Under the pieces are notes generated by a model, which worked only from the letters and a program-made list of their open reading frames with translations, ran no database searches and had not been told where the DNA came from. 64,000 nt of DNA, taken from Solirubrobacterales bacterium (GTDB taxonomy: Bacteria > Actinomycetota > Thermoleophilia > Solirubrobacterales > Solirubrobacteraceae). Below are positions 43,967 through 53,054 of the stretch, piece by piece. Position numbers and translations under genes: made by a program. The DNA lies in NCBI GenBank assembly GCA_027315115.1, contig DAHUYQ010000029.1:1-64000 (forward strand), written 5' to 3'. Within the stretch, counting starts at the first letter, position 1. Every line of letters starts with the position of its first letter.

Positions 43967-45730
43967 CTACACCAAAGTGATTAGCTCGTTGATTACGGTG
44001 CGAATATCGTCACAGACCTCATCGGCCTCGAACTTCTGTGCCACATCGTATGCAGTGACATCAAGCTGGCCGAGGATTGCCTCATCACCATCCTTAAGTA
44101 TCATCTTGCCGTTAATGTCGAGGGCAGCATGAGGTGCGTCGGTGACCGTCCACTTAGACCGAGAAACCGCCACACAGTGATCGTCGCGTAGACGGCCTAC
44201 TACTTGAGTCTCACTCATTCCGCTAGCCCTTGCGATCGCGGCAGGCCAGATCAGATAGCTCTCTATATGGCGGCGACGCCACTTCCGAGCATAGAAGCCG
44301 TCGCTCCCGTCGGCGGCTTCGCGGTCTTCCAAGTTGGGCCCGACGCTGCCCATAGGATCATCATCGCGATCCCGTAGCGAGTAGGCGACCAATTCGGGAA
44401 TCTCTTCTTGTAGGGCGCGAACCAAACGCCTGCGATCGGCGTTATTGTCCGTAGTTCGCCAAACGATCCACTGCTCAGGCCAGGCAACGCCCAGCCGTTC
44501 AGCAAAGATTCGCAAGATGCCTTCATCCGAGCGCCCCTCCACCATAAAGAGGCGCTTAGTTTTGCGGAGCTTGTCAATGCGAGGCGCATAGTCAGAGCCC
44601 AGCCCCGCCATGAGGCCCACCTTCTGATGGTCAGCCCTTAGATAGCGCGTGGTTTGCCCACCGCCTCGGACCTCAAGAATGCTGCTCGGCACGGCCTGGC
44701 GCAAGATCTCTGCTGAATGAGTAGCTACAAGCACCTGCTTGCCATTCTGCGTCGCCAGGGTCGCCAGGCGCGAGAGCAAGTCATCCTGAAGAGAGCAATG
44801 TAGGTGTGCATCTGGCTCATCGAGCAGAAGAACGTCGACATCTGGATTGAGTGCGAGGGTATATACGCTCAGCCACTGCAGGAAACCGCTGCCCTCGACC
44901 ATCAGATCACGCTTATTGAAGCCTTTATGCCATACAAACTTGCGGCCGGTCGTTTTGCCCTTTGCGATATCTACCGTGATGTATGAATGATATTCCTCAC
45001 GGAACGGTTCGACCACTAGCTCGGTTTGGAAGACCTCGCGAAGCGTTTGTTGCAGCAGCTCCCAAGGATCACTCGCTCGAAGTGTATCGAGATCACGTTC
45101 CGGAACTCGCGAGCGTTCTCCTTGCAGCTCAGAGCGCTTCACCCGGTTCTTCTCCTGCATATCCAAGAGAAGGTTTCGCAACACCGCACCCGCTAGTCCT
45201 TCGCCCATCCGTCGTCGGCGGATGGCGCCATTCATACGAGGCTCCCGGTCGGTGATCCCTGCGAACGGCGGCAAATAGGCCAAGCGAGGGATCGGGTCTG
45301 CTGACCGAAGGTTTGATTCTGTTGGCTTGACGAACAGACGATCATTAGCCAGTGACATTCCCAGCTCCAGGTTGCACGTCCGTCCATCTACAAGCCATTG
45401 GCAGGCCACCTTGAGCGTATAGCCGTCTGGCTCATCAGCCTTTTGTGTCTTGAGATTCGTCCAAAGATGTCGAAGTGATGGGACGTTGATCGGCGAGAAC
45501 TCCTCAGCACCCATGCCGATGCCCTTGCCGTGCCAGCCTGCAAGGAACACGCCCGAACCGAGCTCTTGCTCCAAGACAACCCGACAGAACTCCCAGACCG
45601 CCAGGCCGTGCAGGATCGACGACTTGCCTGCGTTGTTCCCGCCGGCGATCAAAGTCACGCCGCGGGGGCGAAGGCTGATCTTGCGCTCCTTGTACTGCTT
45701 GAAGCGGTGGAGGCCAACTTGCTCGATCAT
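43967..45730 (-). CDS. AAA ATPase-TOPRIM protein (OLD/PARIS-like)
   Basis: The 587-residue protein has an AAA_15/21-type ATPase domain: Walker A GGNNAGKSS (about 30-38) and Walker B VDVLLLDEPDAHLHCSLQDD (near 303). A TOPRIM/DUF4435-like domain follows from about residue 393: TKRLFMVEGRSDEGILRIFA (catalytic Glu), AYSLRDRDDDP (Asp pair) and KWRRRHIESYLIWP, which is the W-R-HIENYLL-type segment seen in PARIS and OLD-like proteins. Such proteins act in phage defence. It converges with the integrase gene (14 bp). The start at 45,730 is the first ATG. Confidence 0.82.
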   Translation of the reverse strand: MIEQVGLHRFKQYKERKISLRPRGVTLIAGGNNAGKSSILHGLAVWEFCRVVLEQELGSGVFLAGWHGKGIGMGAEEFSPINVPSLRHLWTNLKTQKADEPDGYTLKVACQWLVDGRTCNLELGMSLANDRLFVKPTESNLRSADPIPRLAYLPPFAGITDREPRMNGAIRRRRMGEGLAGAVLRNLLLDMQEKNRVKRSELQGERSRVPERDLDTLRASDPWELLQQTLREVFQTELVVEPFREEYHSYITVDIAKGKTTGRKFVWHKGFNKRDLMVEGSGFLQWLSVYTLALNPDVDVLLLDEPDAHLHCSLQDDLLSRLATLATQNGKQVLVATHSAEILRQAVPSSILEVRGGGQTTRYLRADHQKVGLMAGLGSDYAPRIDKLRKTKRLFMVEGRSDEGILRIFAERLGVAWPEQWIVWRTTDNNADRRRLVRALQEEIPELVAYSLRDRDDDPMGSVGPNLEDREAADGSDGFYARKWRRRHIESYLIWPAAIARASGMSETQVVGRLRDDHCVAVSRSKWTVTDAPHAALDINGKMILKDGDEAILGQLDVTAYDVAQKFEADEVCDDIRTVINELITLV

Positions 45731-45813
45731 CGGACGACCAGGTTAGGCACAAGAGCGGCGGATGTGGGGCCGCCTGCAGCACACTCCGGGGAATCAAGCT
45801 CACGACGGGCTTG

Positions 45814-45832
45814 TGGGCACAAATGGGCACAA
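45814..45832. promoter_or_regulatory. Candidate integrase arm sites, right end
   Basis: TGGGCACAA occurs at 45,814-45,822 and 45,824-45,832, one helical turn apart, 83-100 bp from the tRNA-Asp 3' end. The same sequence is found as an inverted pair near the left end at 29,221-29,246. Confidence 0.5.
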
Positions 45833-45914
45833 GCTGCGTGTCTGAGCACGCAGCCCAAGCGCCCGGACCCACGCCGCCTATCCCAAATGCGTCGATTTGC
45901 AGGGCTTTCTTCGA

Positions 45915-45988
<74 letters not shown>

Positions 45989-46116
45989 GCGCGGGCGCGG
46001 GGCGACGCATCGCCACCACGCGCGAGAGCACAAGTATGCCAAGAGATCGCGGCTCTCGCGGGGCCGCCGCCCGGCCGCGACCGCCCGCGCCCGTCGGCCC
46101 CTTGAAGAACGACACA

Positions 46117-46132
46117 TCACGATATATCGTGA
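46117..46132. promoter_or_regulatory. 16-bp palindrome, PadR-type operator
   Basis: TCACGATATATCGTGA is a perfect palindrome 37 bp before the PadR gene start. AT-rich inverted sites of this kind are typical of PadR autoregulation. A further half-like ATATCG lies at 46,135. Confidence 0.55.
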
Positions 46133-46169
46133 ACATATCGCAATCGACTTCGATCGAAGGAGGATCGGC

Positions 46170-46895
46170 ATGTACGCAGAGGCGGCATATCGACATGGGC
46201 GGTGCGGCGGGGGAGCTCGTGGCATCGACGAGAGGGCGCTCGCGCTGCTGCGGGCGATGATGGGCGGCGAGGCCGGGGAGCATGGGCCTGGCCACGGGCG
46301 GCATCGGGGCTACGGCCGGGGCGGGCGCGGCGGCGGGGGCTTCGGCGACTTCGGGCCCTTCGGCTGGGGGCCGCAGCGGCATGGCGGTCCGTTCGGGCGC
46401 GGGCGCAAGGCGCGGCGCGGGGACATCCGCACCGCGGCGTTGCTGCTGCTGGCGGAGGAGCCGCGCAACGGCTACCAGATCATGCAGGAGGTGCAGGAGC
46501 GCAGCGACGGGGTCTGGCGGCCAAGCCCCGGGTCGGTCTATCCGGCGCTTCAGCAGCTCGAGGACGAAGGGCTGATCCGCTCCGAGGAGACCCAGGGGCG
46601 CAAGCTCTTCCACCTCACCGACGAGGGCAGGGCGGCTGCGGCGGCGCGCGAGACCGGCGCCCCCGCTCCGTGGGATCAGATGAGCAGCGACGTCGGCGAG
46701 ACCGCGCACGAGCTCGGGCAGGCGGCGCGCTCGGTGATGGTCGCCTTCGCGCAGGTGATGCGGACCGGCGACGAGCGGCAGATGGCGCAGGCCCGCACGG
46801 TGCTGGCCAACGCCCGCCGCGAGCTCTACCGGATCCTCGCCGAGCAGGGGGACCAGCTCGGCGGCAAGCCGGAGAGCGGCGCGGAGCAGGACTGA
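46170..46895 (+). CDS. PadR-family transcriptional regulator
   Basis: The 241-residue protein has a Gly/Arg/Phe-rich N-terminal extension (residues about 35-75: HRGYGRGGRGGGGFGDFGPF) before the PadR winged helix, which reads RRGDIRTAALLLLAEEPRNG, YQIMQEVQERSDGVWRPSPG and SVYPALQQLEDEGLIRSEET. A C-terminal dimerization helix follows. The ribosome site GAAGGAGG sets the start. A palindrome upstream suggests autoregulation. The neighbour P450 gene (132 bp downstream, same strand) is a possible target. Confidence 0.9.
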   Translation: MYAEAAYRHGRCGGGARGIDERALALLRAMMGGEAGEHGPGHGRHRGYGRGGRGGGGFGDFGPFGWGPQRHGGPFGRGRKARRGDIRTAALLLLAEEPRNGYQIMQEVQERSDGVWRPSPGSVYPALQQLEDEGLIRSEETQGRKLFHLTDEGRAAAAARETGAPAPWDQMSSDVGETAHELGQAARSVMVAFAQVMRTGDERQMAQARTVLANARRELYRILAEQGDQLGGKPESGAEQD

Positions 46896-47027
46896 GCGAC
46901 GGGGCCGCGGGTTCCGGCGGGCGGTCCGAGCCCGCCGGCCGGCCCGCGAAAGCGGCCGGTCGGCCGGCCACCCGCCCGGCCCGCCCTCTAACTGGCCAGC
47001 CAGCCAACTATTGGGTATGGTGCCGGC

Positions 47028-48482
47028 ATGGCGATCCCGCCGCCACCGGCGCTGGAACATGAAAACCCATTTGCGATGCTGATCGCCGACCTGCGGCGGC
47101 AGCGCTCGCCGGAGGTGCCGTTCCCGCCCGGGAACCTCGACTTCTCGATCGGCAGGACGCTGCAGTTCAGCGAGAACCCGCTGCCGATCCTGCTCGACGC
47201 CTACGAACGGCATGGGCCCGTCTTCTCGCTGCGGGTCTTCCACGGGATCGTGGTGTTCATGCTCGGGCCGGCCGCCAACCACTACATGACGGTCTCGCAC
47301 GCCTCGAACTTCATCTGGCGCGAGTCGCACTTCCGGGACCTGACGGCGCTGATCGGGGACGGGCTGCTGACCACGGACGGCGAATTCCACCGCCGATCAC
47401 GGCTGATCATGCTGCCGGCGTTTCATCGAGAGCGGATCGCGTCCACGATCGGGGTGATGAGGGAGGAGGTGGAGCGCGCGCTGGAGGATTTCGAGGTGGG
47501 CGGCAAGATCGACCTCTACTTCTGGACCAGGCGCCTTGCCCTGCGGATCGCGATGCGGGCGCTGTTCGGCCTGGACCCCGACGGTGAGCGGGCGCGGCAG
47601 ATCGACGCCGCCGGGCTCTTCGAGCAGGCGCTCTCCTTCTACTCCACTCCCTATCCGGCACGTCTGCTGCGCGGGCCGCGGACGCCCTGGTCGCGGCTGG
47701 TCAGCGCCGCCCGGCGGTTGAACCGGATGATCTACGCCGAAATCAAGGAGCGGCGAGCGAGCGGTCGGCGCGGGGAGGACATCATGAGCCTGCTGCTGGA
47801 CGCGACCGACGAGCAGGGGGCGGCGCTCAGCGACAGCCAGATCCGCGACGAGGTGATGACGCTGCTCTTCGCCGGGCACGACACGACCACCTCCACCGTC
47901 ACCTTCCTCTTCTACGAGCTGGCGCGCAGCCCGCAGGCGCTGGCGGCGCTGGTGGCCGAGCAGGAGCAGGTGCTGGGCGGCGCCGCGCCGCGGGTGCAGG
48001 ACCTGGGCGGCGAGCGGCTGCCGGAGCTGGAGATGGCGCTGGAGGAGACGCTGCGCAAGTACCCGCCCGCGTGGATCGGCCCGCGCCGGTCGGTGCAGAG
48101 CTTCGAGTTCCAGGGCGTGCCGGTCCCCGCCGAGGCCTACGTCAACTACTCCTCATGGGCCTCCCACCACCTCCCCGAGGTCTTCCCCGAGCCCGACCGC
48201 TTCCTGCCGCGGCGATTCGCGCCGGAGGCCAAGGCGAAGCTGCCCAAGGGCGCCTACATCCCCTTCGGGGGCGGCTCGCGGACCTGCATCGGGATGCGAT
48301 TCGGGCAACTGGAGATCCGCGCGATCGCAAGCGCGATCCTCAGCCGCTTCCAGCTCGAGCTGGCAGACGGCTTCGAGCTCTCGATCCGGCAGATGCCGAC
48401 GCTCAGCCCCCGCGACGGGATGCCGATGATCGTCCGCGAACGGGCCCGCAGGAGCGCGGCAGAGCCGCAGCTCGCGCGGTAG
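47028..48482 (+). CDS. Cytochrome P450
   Basis: The 484-residue P450 has the I-helix motif VMTLLFAGHDTTTSTVTFLF, the K-helix ExxR in LEETLRKYPPAWIGPRR, PDRFLPRRF, and the heme loop IPFGGGSRTCIGMRFGQLE with Cys420. The N terminus LEHENPFAMLIADLRRQRSP has no membrane anchor. Motif style matches the CYP110/CYP102-like group, as for the P450 at 17,866. It could be induced through the PadR protein upstream; the substrate is unknown. Confidence 0.93.
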   Translation: MAIPPPPALEHENPFAMLIADLRRQRSPEVPFPPGNLDFSIGRTLQFSENPLPILLDAYERHGPVFSLRVFHGIVVFMLGPAANHYMTVSHASNFIWRESHFRDLTALIGDGLLTTDGEFHRRSRLIMLPAFHRERIASTIGVMREEVERALEDFEVGGKIDLYFWTRRLALRIAMRALFGLDPDGERARQIDAAGLFEQALSFYSTPYPARLLRGPRTPWSRLVSAARRLNRMIYAEIKERRASGRRGEDIMSLLLDATDEQGAALSDSQIRDEVMTLLFAGHDTTTSTVTFLFYELARSPQALAALVAEQEQVLGGAAPRVQDLGGERLPELEMALEETLRKYPPAWIGPRRSVQSFEFQGVPVPAEAYVNYSSWASHHLPEVFPEPDRFLPRRFAPEAKAKLPKGAYIPFGGGSRTCIGMRFGQLEIRAIASAILSRFQLELADGFELSIRQMPTLSPRDGMPMIVRERARRSAAEPQLAR

Positions 48483-48538
48483 GGCCGGCGGCGCGCCAGG
48501 CGTGCCAGGCCCGGCACGCGCCCGACCCCGCGCCGCCC

Positions 48539-49300
48539 TCAGCGCAGCAGCGCCCGCAGGCTCAGCTTCCAGGTCTGCGATTCGCCACCGGCCTCCGTGG
48601 CCGAGACGCTCAGCACCTGCAGCTTCGGATTCGAGAACAGCGTGATCCGGCCGAGGCCGGCCAGCAGCGTCGCGGTCGGCACGAGCACCACCTTGCCTTC
48701 CGCCGCTTCGACGGCCGCTTCGATGGACGCGCGGAAGCCGAAGAGCTGGCCGCTGGCCCTCACCCTCGGGCTGGCGCCCGCGCCCGGCAGGAGGCTCACC
48801 TGCACCCCTTCGGGCAGCGCGGCGGCGAGCGCCGCGCTGCTCAGCCGCGCGCTCACGTCCACCTCTTCCCCGCGCTTGCGCAGCACGGCGTCGGTGAGCG
48901 TGACCGCGCCGGCGCCGAACCCGGGGTTCAGCAGCTTCACGGCCTGGGCGTTGACGGTCAGGTCCGTGACCGGCCTGGATTCCATCAGCAGGTGGACCAG
49001 CTCGGTCGGGGTGATCGCAAGCCGGCCGGCGCTCACGCTCGCCGACTGGGCGCTGCCCCACAGCAGCTCGATCGCCGGCAGCGCGCTGACGCTCGCGCTG
49101 TGCACCTGGCCGTACCGGGCGACGCGATCGCGCAGCGCTTTCGCCGCGAGCCTCGGCAGCACGAGCTGCGCGAGCACCAGCAGCAGCAGGAGCGCCACGA
49201 GCAGGAGGCCGAGCAGGCGAGCCGCTCGGAGCCGGCCCGCGGCAGATCCAGCTTCGCGCTGCCACGATCGACCTGAGAGCACTCCCCGTTCGCCGCTCAT
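48539..49300 (-). CDS. LmeA-like (DUF2993) phospholipid-binding protein
   Basis: The 253-residue protein has an N-terminal membrane anchor or signal (AARLLGLLLVALLLLLVLAQ) and a DUF2993 body. The body runs QLVLPRLAAKALRDRVARYG, then SVSALPAIELLWGSAQSASV, SVSAGRLAITPTELVHLLME, SRPVTDLTVNAQAVKLLNP and the last domain VRASGQLFGFRASIEAAVEA. Mycobacterial LmeA binds phosphatidylinositides and supports mannan synthesis; here only lipid binding at the cell envelope is inferred. Confidence 0.82.
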   Translation of the reverse strand: MSGERGVLSGRSWQREAGSAAGRLRAARLLGLLLVALLLLLVLAQLVLPRLAAKALRDRVARYGQVHSASVSALPAIELLWGSAQSASVSAGRLAITPTELVHLLMESRPVTDLTVNAQAVKLLNPGFGAGAVTLTDAVLRKRGEEVDVSARLSSAALAAALPEGVQVSLLPGAGASPRVRASGQLFGFRASIEAAVEAAEGKVVLVPTATLLAGLGRITLFSNPKLQVLSVSATEAGGESQTWKLSLRALLR

Positions 49301-49388
49301 CTCCTCTCCAGGATCGCAGGCTCAGACTCTGACGGCCGTTGGCACCCTGCGGTCGCTAGCCTTAGAGTCCTTGGAGGCCCACCCGCCC

Positions 49389-49462
49389 GGGCGCGTAGCT
49401 CAGTTGGCTAGAGCACCTCGTTTACACCGAGGGGGTCGCCCGTTCGAGTCGGGCCGCGCCCA
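49389..49462 (+). tRNA. tRNA-Val (TAC)
   Basis: The 74-nt gene has acceptor GGGCGCG/CGCGCCC, D stem GCTC/GAGC, anticodon stem CCTCG/CGAGG with loop TTTACAC (anticodon TAC), and T arm GCCCG-TTCGAGT-CGGGC, discriminator A. The fprA start codon follows after 9 bp. Confidence 0.95.
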
Positions 49463-49471
49463 TGCCCCGCG

Positions 49472-50890
49472 ATGACAGACGACGCTCCCATCCGCATAGC
49501 AGTGATCGGCTCAGGCCCCGCCGGCTTCTACGCGGCCGGGCATCTGCTGAGCGCGAAGGACCGCGACATCGAGGTCGACATGATCGAGCGACTGCCGACG
49601 CCGTGGGGGCTGGTGCGCTCCGGCGTGGCGCCAGACCACCCGAAGATCAAGTCCGTCACGCGCGTGTATGAGAAGACCGCGGCGCACGCGCGGTTCCGCT
49701 ATTACGGCAACGTCGAGCTCGGACGCGACGTGGATCGCGAGGACCTGCTGGCCCACTACCACGCGGTCATCTACGCCACCGGGGCTCCCGGCGATCGGCC
49801 GCTGGGCATCCCCGGGGAAGACCTGCGCGGAAGCTGGCCCGCGACCGACTTCGTGGGCTGGTACAACGGCCATCCCGACAACCGCGACCTGGACTTCGAC
49901 CTCTCCTGCGAGCGAGCGGTCGTGATCGGAAACGGCAACGTCGCGCTCGACGTTGCGCGGATGCTGACGCTCTCCCACCGGGAGCTGCGCCTGACCGACA
50001 CCGCGAACCACGCGCTGGAAGGCCTGGAGGGCAGCGCGGTCTCAGAGGTCGTGGTCGTGGGGCGGCGCGGGCCCGCGCAGGCGGCCTTCACCAATCCCGA
50101 GCTGCTGGAGCTGGGAGAGATGGAGGACGTCGACGTGATCGTCGACGCGCAGGAGCTCGAGCGGGCGCTGCAGGTGCCCGACGAGAGCATGGACCCGACG
50201 GCAGAGCGCAACGTGAAGGTGTTGCGGCAGTACGCGGCGCGCGCGCCGCGGGGGCGCTCGCGGCGGATCGTGCTGCGGTTCCTGCTCTCGCCCGCCGAGC
50301 TGGTGGACGACGGGCAGGGCGCGGTGAGCGGGGTGGTGCTGCAGCGCAACGAGCTCGTGGCCGACGAGCGCGGGATGCTGCGCGCGCAGACCACCGGGCA
50401 GACCGAGACGCTGAGCGCCGGGCTGGTGCTGCGGGCGATCGGCTACCGAGGCAGGCCGCTGCCGGGCGTTCCCTTCGACGAGTCTCGCGCGGTGATCGCC
50501 AACGAGGGTGGCCGCGTGGTCGACCCCGACGGCACGCGCTGCCGCGGCGAGTACGCGGTCGGATGGATCAAGCGCGGCCCCACCGGCGTGATCGGCACCA
50601 ACAAGAAGGACGCCCAGGAGACCGTCGACGCGGTCCTGGCGGACATCGACGCCGGCATGCTGCACGAGCCGGAGTCACCGGACGCGGACAGCGTCCAGGA
50701 GATGCTGGAACAGCGCCAGGGCGATCTCGTCAGCTACGAAGGCTGGAGCGAGATCGACCGCCACGAGCGCGCGCTGGGCGAGCCGGCGGGCAGGCCCCGC
50801 GTGAAGCTCACGGACATCGAGCAGATGCTCCGCATCGCCGCCGCCGAGCAGCCGGCGGATGAGCCGCTGGACACTCTCGGGCTGCGCTGA
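49472..50890 (+). CDS. fprA: Ferredoxin/adrenodoxin-type NADP+ reductase
   Basis: The 472-residue protein is a glutathione-reductase-fold ferredoxin-NADP+ reductase of the adrenodoxin-reductase/FprA type. The FAD site is IRIAVIGSGPAGFYAAGHLL (GSGPAG), followed by PTPWGLVRSGVAPDHPKIKS. The NADP site is RAVVIGNGNVALDVARML, with VVVGRRGPAQAAFTNPELLE and C-terminal GWIKRGPTGVIGTNKKDAQE. It supplies electrons to ferredoxins and P450s; two P450 genes lie in the window. It is translated right after tRNA-Val. Confidence 0.93.
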   Translation: MTDDAPIRIAVIGSGPAGFYAAGHLLSAKDRDIEVDMIERLPTPWGLVRSGVAPDHPKIKSVTRVYEKTAAHARFRYYGNVELGRDVDREDLLAHYHAVIYATGAPGDRPLGIPGEDLRGSWPATDFVGWYNGHPDNRDLDFDLSCERAVVIGNGNVALDVARMLTLSHRELRLTDTANHALEGLEGSAVSEVVVVGRRGPAQAAFTNPELLELGEMEDVDVIVDAQELERALQVPDESMDPTAERNVKVLRQYAARAPRGRSRRIVLRFLLSPAELVDDGQGAVSGVVLQRNELVADERGMLRAQTTGQTETLSAGLVLRAIGYRGRPLPGVPFDESRAVIANEGGRVVDPDGTRCRGEYAVGWIKRGPTGVIGTNKKDAQETVDAVLADIDAGMLHEPESPDADSVQEMLEQRQGDLVSYEGWSEIDRHERALGEPAGRPRVKLTDIEQMLRIAAAEQPADEPLDTLGLR

Positions 50891-51138
50891 GCGACGCGCC
50901 TCCGGGCGCCTCCGACGCCGCGGCGTCTCGCGGCGGGCGTCCTTCGCCGCTCGCTGCCGCGGGCTTGCGTTCGGAGGAGGAAGTCCCCCGGTAGCGGCTG
51001 GCCGCAGATTTCGAGAGTCGGAAACAGGGGCGGTAGGCTGGACTAGACGTTTGTCCGAGACAATTCCAGTTAACGAATTGCCGTCGGGAAAGTAGACGTT
51101 GAGTCCCCGATCATCGACCTTAGCCAAAGGAGATAGGG

Positions 51139-52599
51139 ATGCACTCACGTCTGGGGCGCTGCTCAGCGCTTGCCTTGAGCACCTCGCTGCTCGGTCTGGT
51201 GGCGGCGCTGCCGGCTTCGCCGGCCGGCGCCAGCCCGCAACCGGCGTTCGCCACGAGGCCGGCGGCAACGATCGGGGCCAGCGGGACGCTGCCCTCCTAC
51301 GAACTGGGCACCACGCTCACGGCGCGGCAGTTGCAGGAACTGCTGGCCAAGCTGCCCCTCGGCGGCGCCACGAGCCCGCTCTCGCCCGCCGAGCTCGCGG
51401 CGGCCCTCGCCCATCTCCCCGGCCTCGAAGCGCTCGGCATCTCTCATCTGGAACAGGCGCTCAGGGAATCGTTGGAAAAGCTCGGGACGTCCGTGACGCT
51501 GGAAGACGCGCTGGCGAACCCGACGACGCTGCTTTCGAGCGTCACCACGTCGGTCGAAAAACTGCTCTCGCTCGAAGAACTGCTGTCGCTGAACGTGCTG
51601 CTCGGCGGGACAACGCTGACGCAGGAGCTTCAGGAAGCCCTGCAGAAAGCGAACGCGAGCGAAGTGCTCCAGAGGCTGCTGGCAAACGGCGCCGAAGGCC
51701 CCCGCAAGACGCTGGAAGGTCTGCTGGCCGCGCTCCCGTCCTCGACGTTGCAGGGCCTGCTCGGGAGCGGCCTCGGCACCGAACCGGCGACCGAACAGAC
51801 CGTCGAAAAGCTCGCCGAAGAGCTCGGCATGACCGCGACGCAGCTCAGCACCTCGGTGGGCACGAGCACCTCCGAGCTTCCGGCCACGGCCCAGGCGTTG
51901 ACGATGCCGCTCTCGAACGGGAAACTCGTGAGCGTCCTGGATGGCGTGAACAAGGCGCTCGTCGGCACCCTTGACGCGGCGACCGTGAGCGGCACGGGCG
52001 AAGGGGAAGGCGGCTCGGGCTCAGGCGGGTCAGGCTCCGAAGGCGGCTCGGGCTCAGGCTCGGGCGGATCAGGCTCCGAAGGCGGCTCCGGGTCGGGCAC
52101 TGAAGGCTCCGTGTCGGGCTCCGGCGGCAGCGGCGGCACGGGCACAAGCGGCTCCGGCGGGACAGGCGGCTCCGGGACCGGCTCGGGCTCCAGCGGCAGC
52201 GGCAGCGCCGGTGCCGCGGGCGGCAGCCTGAGCGCGGTCGCCGGGGGCACCACGGTGATCGTGAACCTGCCCTCCACCCCGGTCAAGCGCTCGAAGAAGA
52301 GCCCAGGCAAGCGCCCCCGCCGCGTGCGGGTGATCGGCGCCAAGGTGCGGGGCGCCATCGCGACGGTCGAGATCGAAGTGCCGAGCGCCGGCATCCTCAC
52401 GTTGCGAAACAGAGACATCCGCACGATCAGGGGCAGGGTGCGCCGCGCGGGCCGCGTGAGGGTGCAGGTGCGCCTCTCGAAGGCAGGCCTGGCGCTGGCC
52501 AAGCGGCGCCATCACAAGCTGCGACTGCGGCTGCGCATCGCCTTCAAGCCGACGCGCGGCGCGGCATCCACCGTCTGGAAGGCGCTGCTCTTCAGGTAG
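51139..52599 (+). CDS. Secreted Ser/Gly-linker protein with C-terminal beta domain
   Basis: The 486-residue protein has a signal peptide (ALSTSLLGLVAALPASPAGA) and a ribosome site AAAGGAGA. Residues 40-285 are helical and Leu/Thr-rich with repeats such as LSLEELLSLNVLLGGTTLTQ. A Gly/Ser/Glu low-complexity linker (about 288-365) with units GGSGSEGGSGSG follows. The C-terminal 95 residues form a basic beta domain (RVRVIGAKVRGAIATVEIEV, then LRLRIAFKPTRGAASTVWK). That domain is common in Thermoleophilia secreted proteins. A role at the cell surface is inferred; the function is unknown. Confidence 0.75.
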   Translation: MHSRLGRCSALALSTSLLGLVAALPASPAGASPQPAFATRPAATIGASGTLPSYELGTTLTARQLQELLAKLPLGGATSPLSPAELAAALAHLPGLEALGISHLEQALRESLEKLGTSVTLEDALANPTTLLSSVTTSVEKLLSLEELLSLNVLLGGTTLTQELQEALQKANASEVLQRLLANGAEGPRKTLEGLLAALPSSTLQGLLGSGLGTEPATEQTVEKLAEELGMTATQLSTSVGTSTSELPATAQALTMPLSNGKLVSVLDGVNKALVGTLDAATVSGTGEGEGGSGSGGSGSEGGSGSGSGGSGSEGGSGSGTEGSVSGSGGSGGTGTSGSGGTGGSGTGSGSSGSGSAGAAGGSLSAVAGGTTVIVNLPSTPVKRSKKSPGKRPRRVRVIGAKVRGAIATVEIEVPSAGILTLRNRDIRTIRGRVRRAGRVRVQVRLSKAGLALAKRRHHKLRLRLRIAFKPTRGAASTVWKALLFR

Positions 52600-52725
52600 C
52601 CGCGGCTCTCGCCGGGCGCCTGCACCTCATGGCGCCCGGCAGGGCCGGCCACCAGCTCAGGCGCCGTGCTCGCGGCGCCCGCGCCGCTGCGCCGCACCGC
52701 CGCGTGTGCGACACTGCCACGGTAC

Positions 52726-52797
52726 GCGCCGTTAGCTCATCGGGTAGAGCCCCGGACTTTTAATCCGGTGGGACGGGTTCGAGTCCCGTACGGCGCA
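52726..52797 (+). tRNA. tRNA-Lys (TTT)
   Basis: The 72-nt gene has acceptor GCGCCGT/ACGGCGC, D stem GCTC/GAGC, anticodon stem CCGGA/TCCGG with loop CTTTTAA (anticodon TTT), T arm ACGGG-TTCGAGT-CCCGT and discriminator A. No CCA is encoded. Confidence 0.95.
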
Positions 52798-52856
52798 TTT
52801 TCGGTGCCGGCCGCTCGTTGGCGGATCAGGCACAATCGGTCTGCTATTTTGGGCTT

Positions 52857-53054
52857 GTGGCCCATCACAAGCGCAGACGCCCGAAGCAACGTCGTGGCGG
52901 CTGCCTGCTCTGCAAGCCGCACAAGCTGCCGGCGCTGAAGAAAGCGACGCGGCGGCTCGATCGCAACAGAGCACTGCTGCATGAGGCTCATGCCACGACG
53001 ACGTCGGTCGCCCGCGAGCAGACGATGCCCACCGTCGTCCCGCCAGGTCGCTAG
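52857..53054 (+). CDS. Small basic CxxC protein
   Basis: The 65-residue protein starts with GTG, 60 bp after tRNA-Lys. Its conserved part is KRRRPKQRRGGCLLCKPHKL, a basic stretch with a CLLCKPHK motif that recurs in short actinobacterial proteins of unknown function. The C-terminal half (LDRNRALLHEAHATTTSVAR) is helical and variable. A CTATTTT promoter-like box lies 12 bp upstream. It is short and easily missed by gene callers. Confidence 0.6.
   Translation: MAHHKRRRPKQRRGGCLLCKPHKLPALKKATRRLDRNRALLHEAHATTTSVAREQTMPTVVPPGR

Noticed and set aside
51990..52240. Gly/Ser-rich repeats as a mobile or satellite repeat
   Set aside because: They are in frame in a signal-peptide protein and act as a flexible linker.
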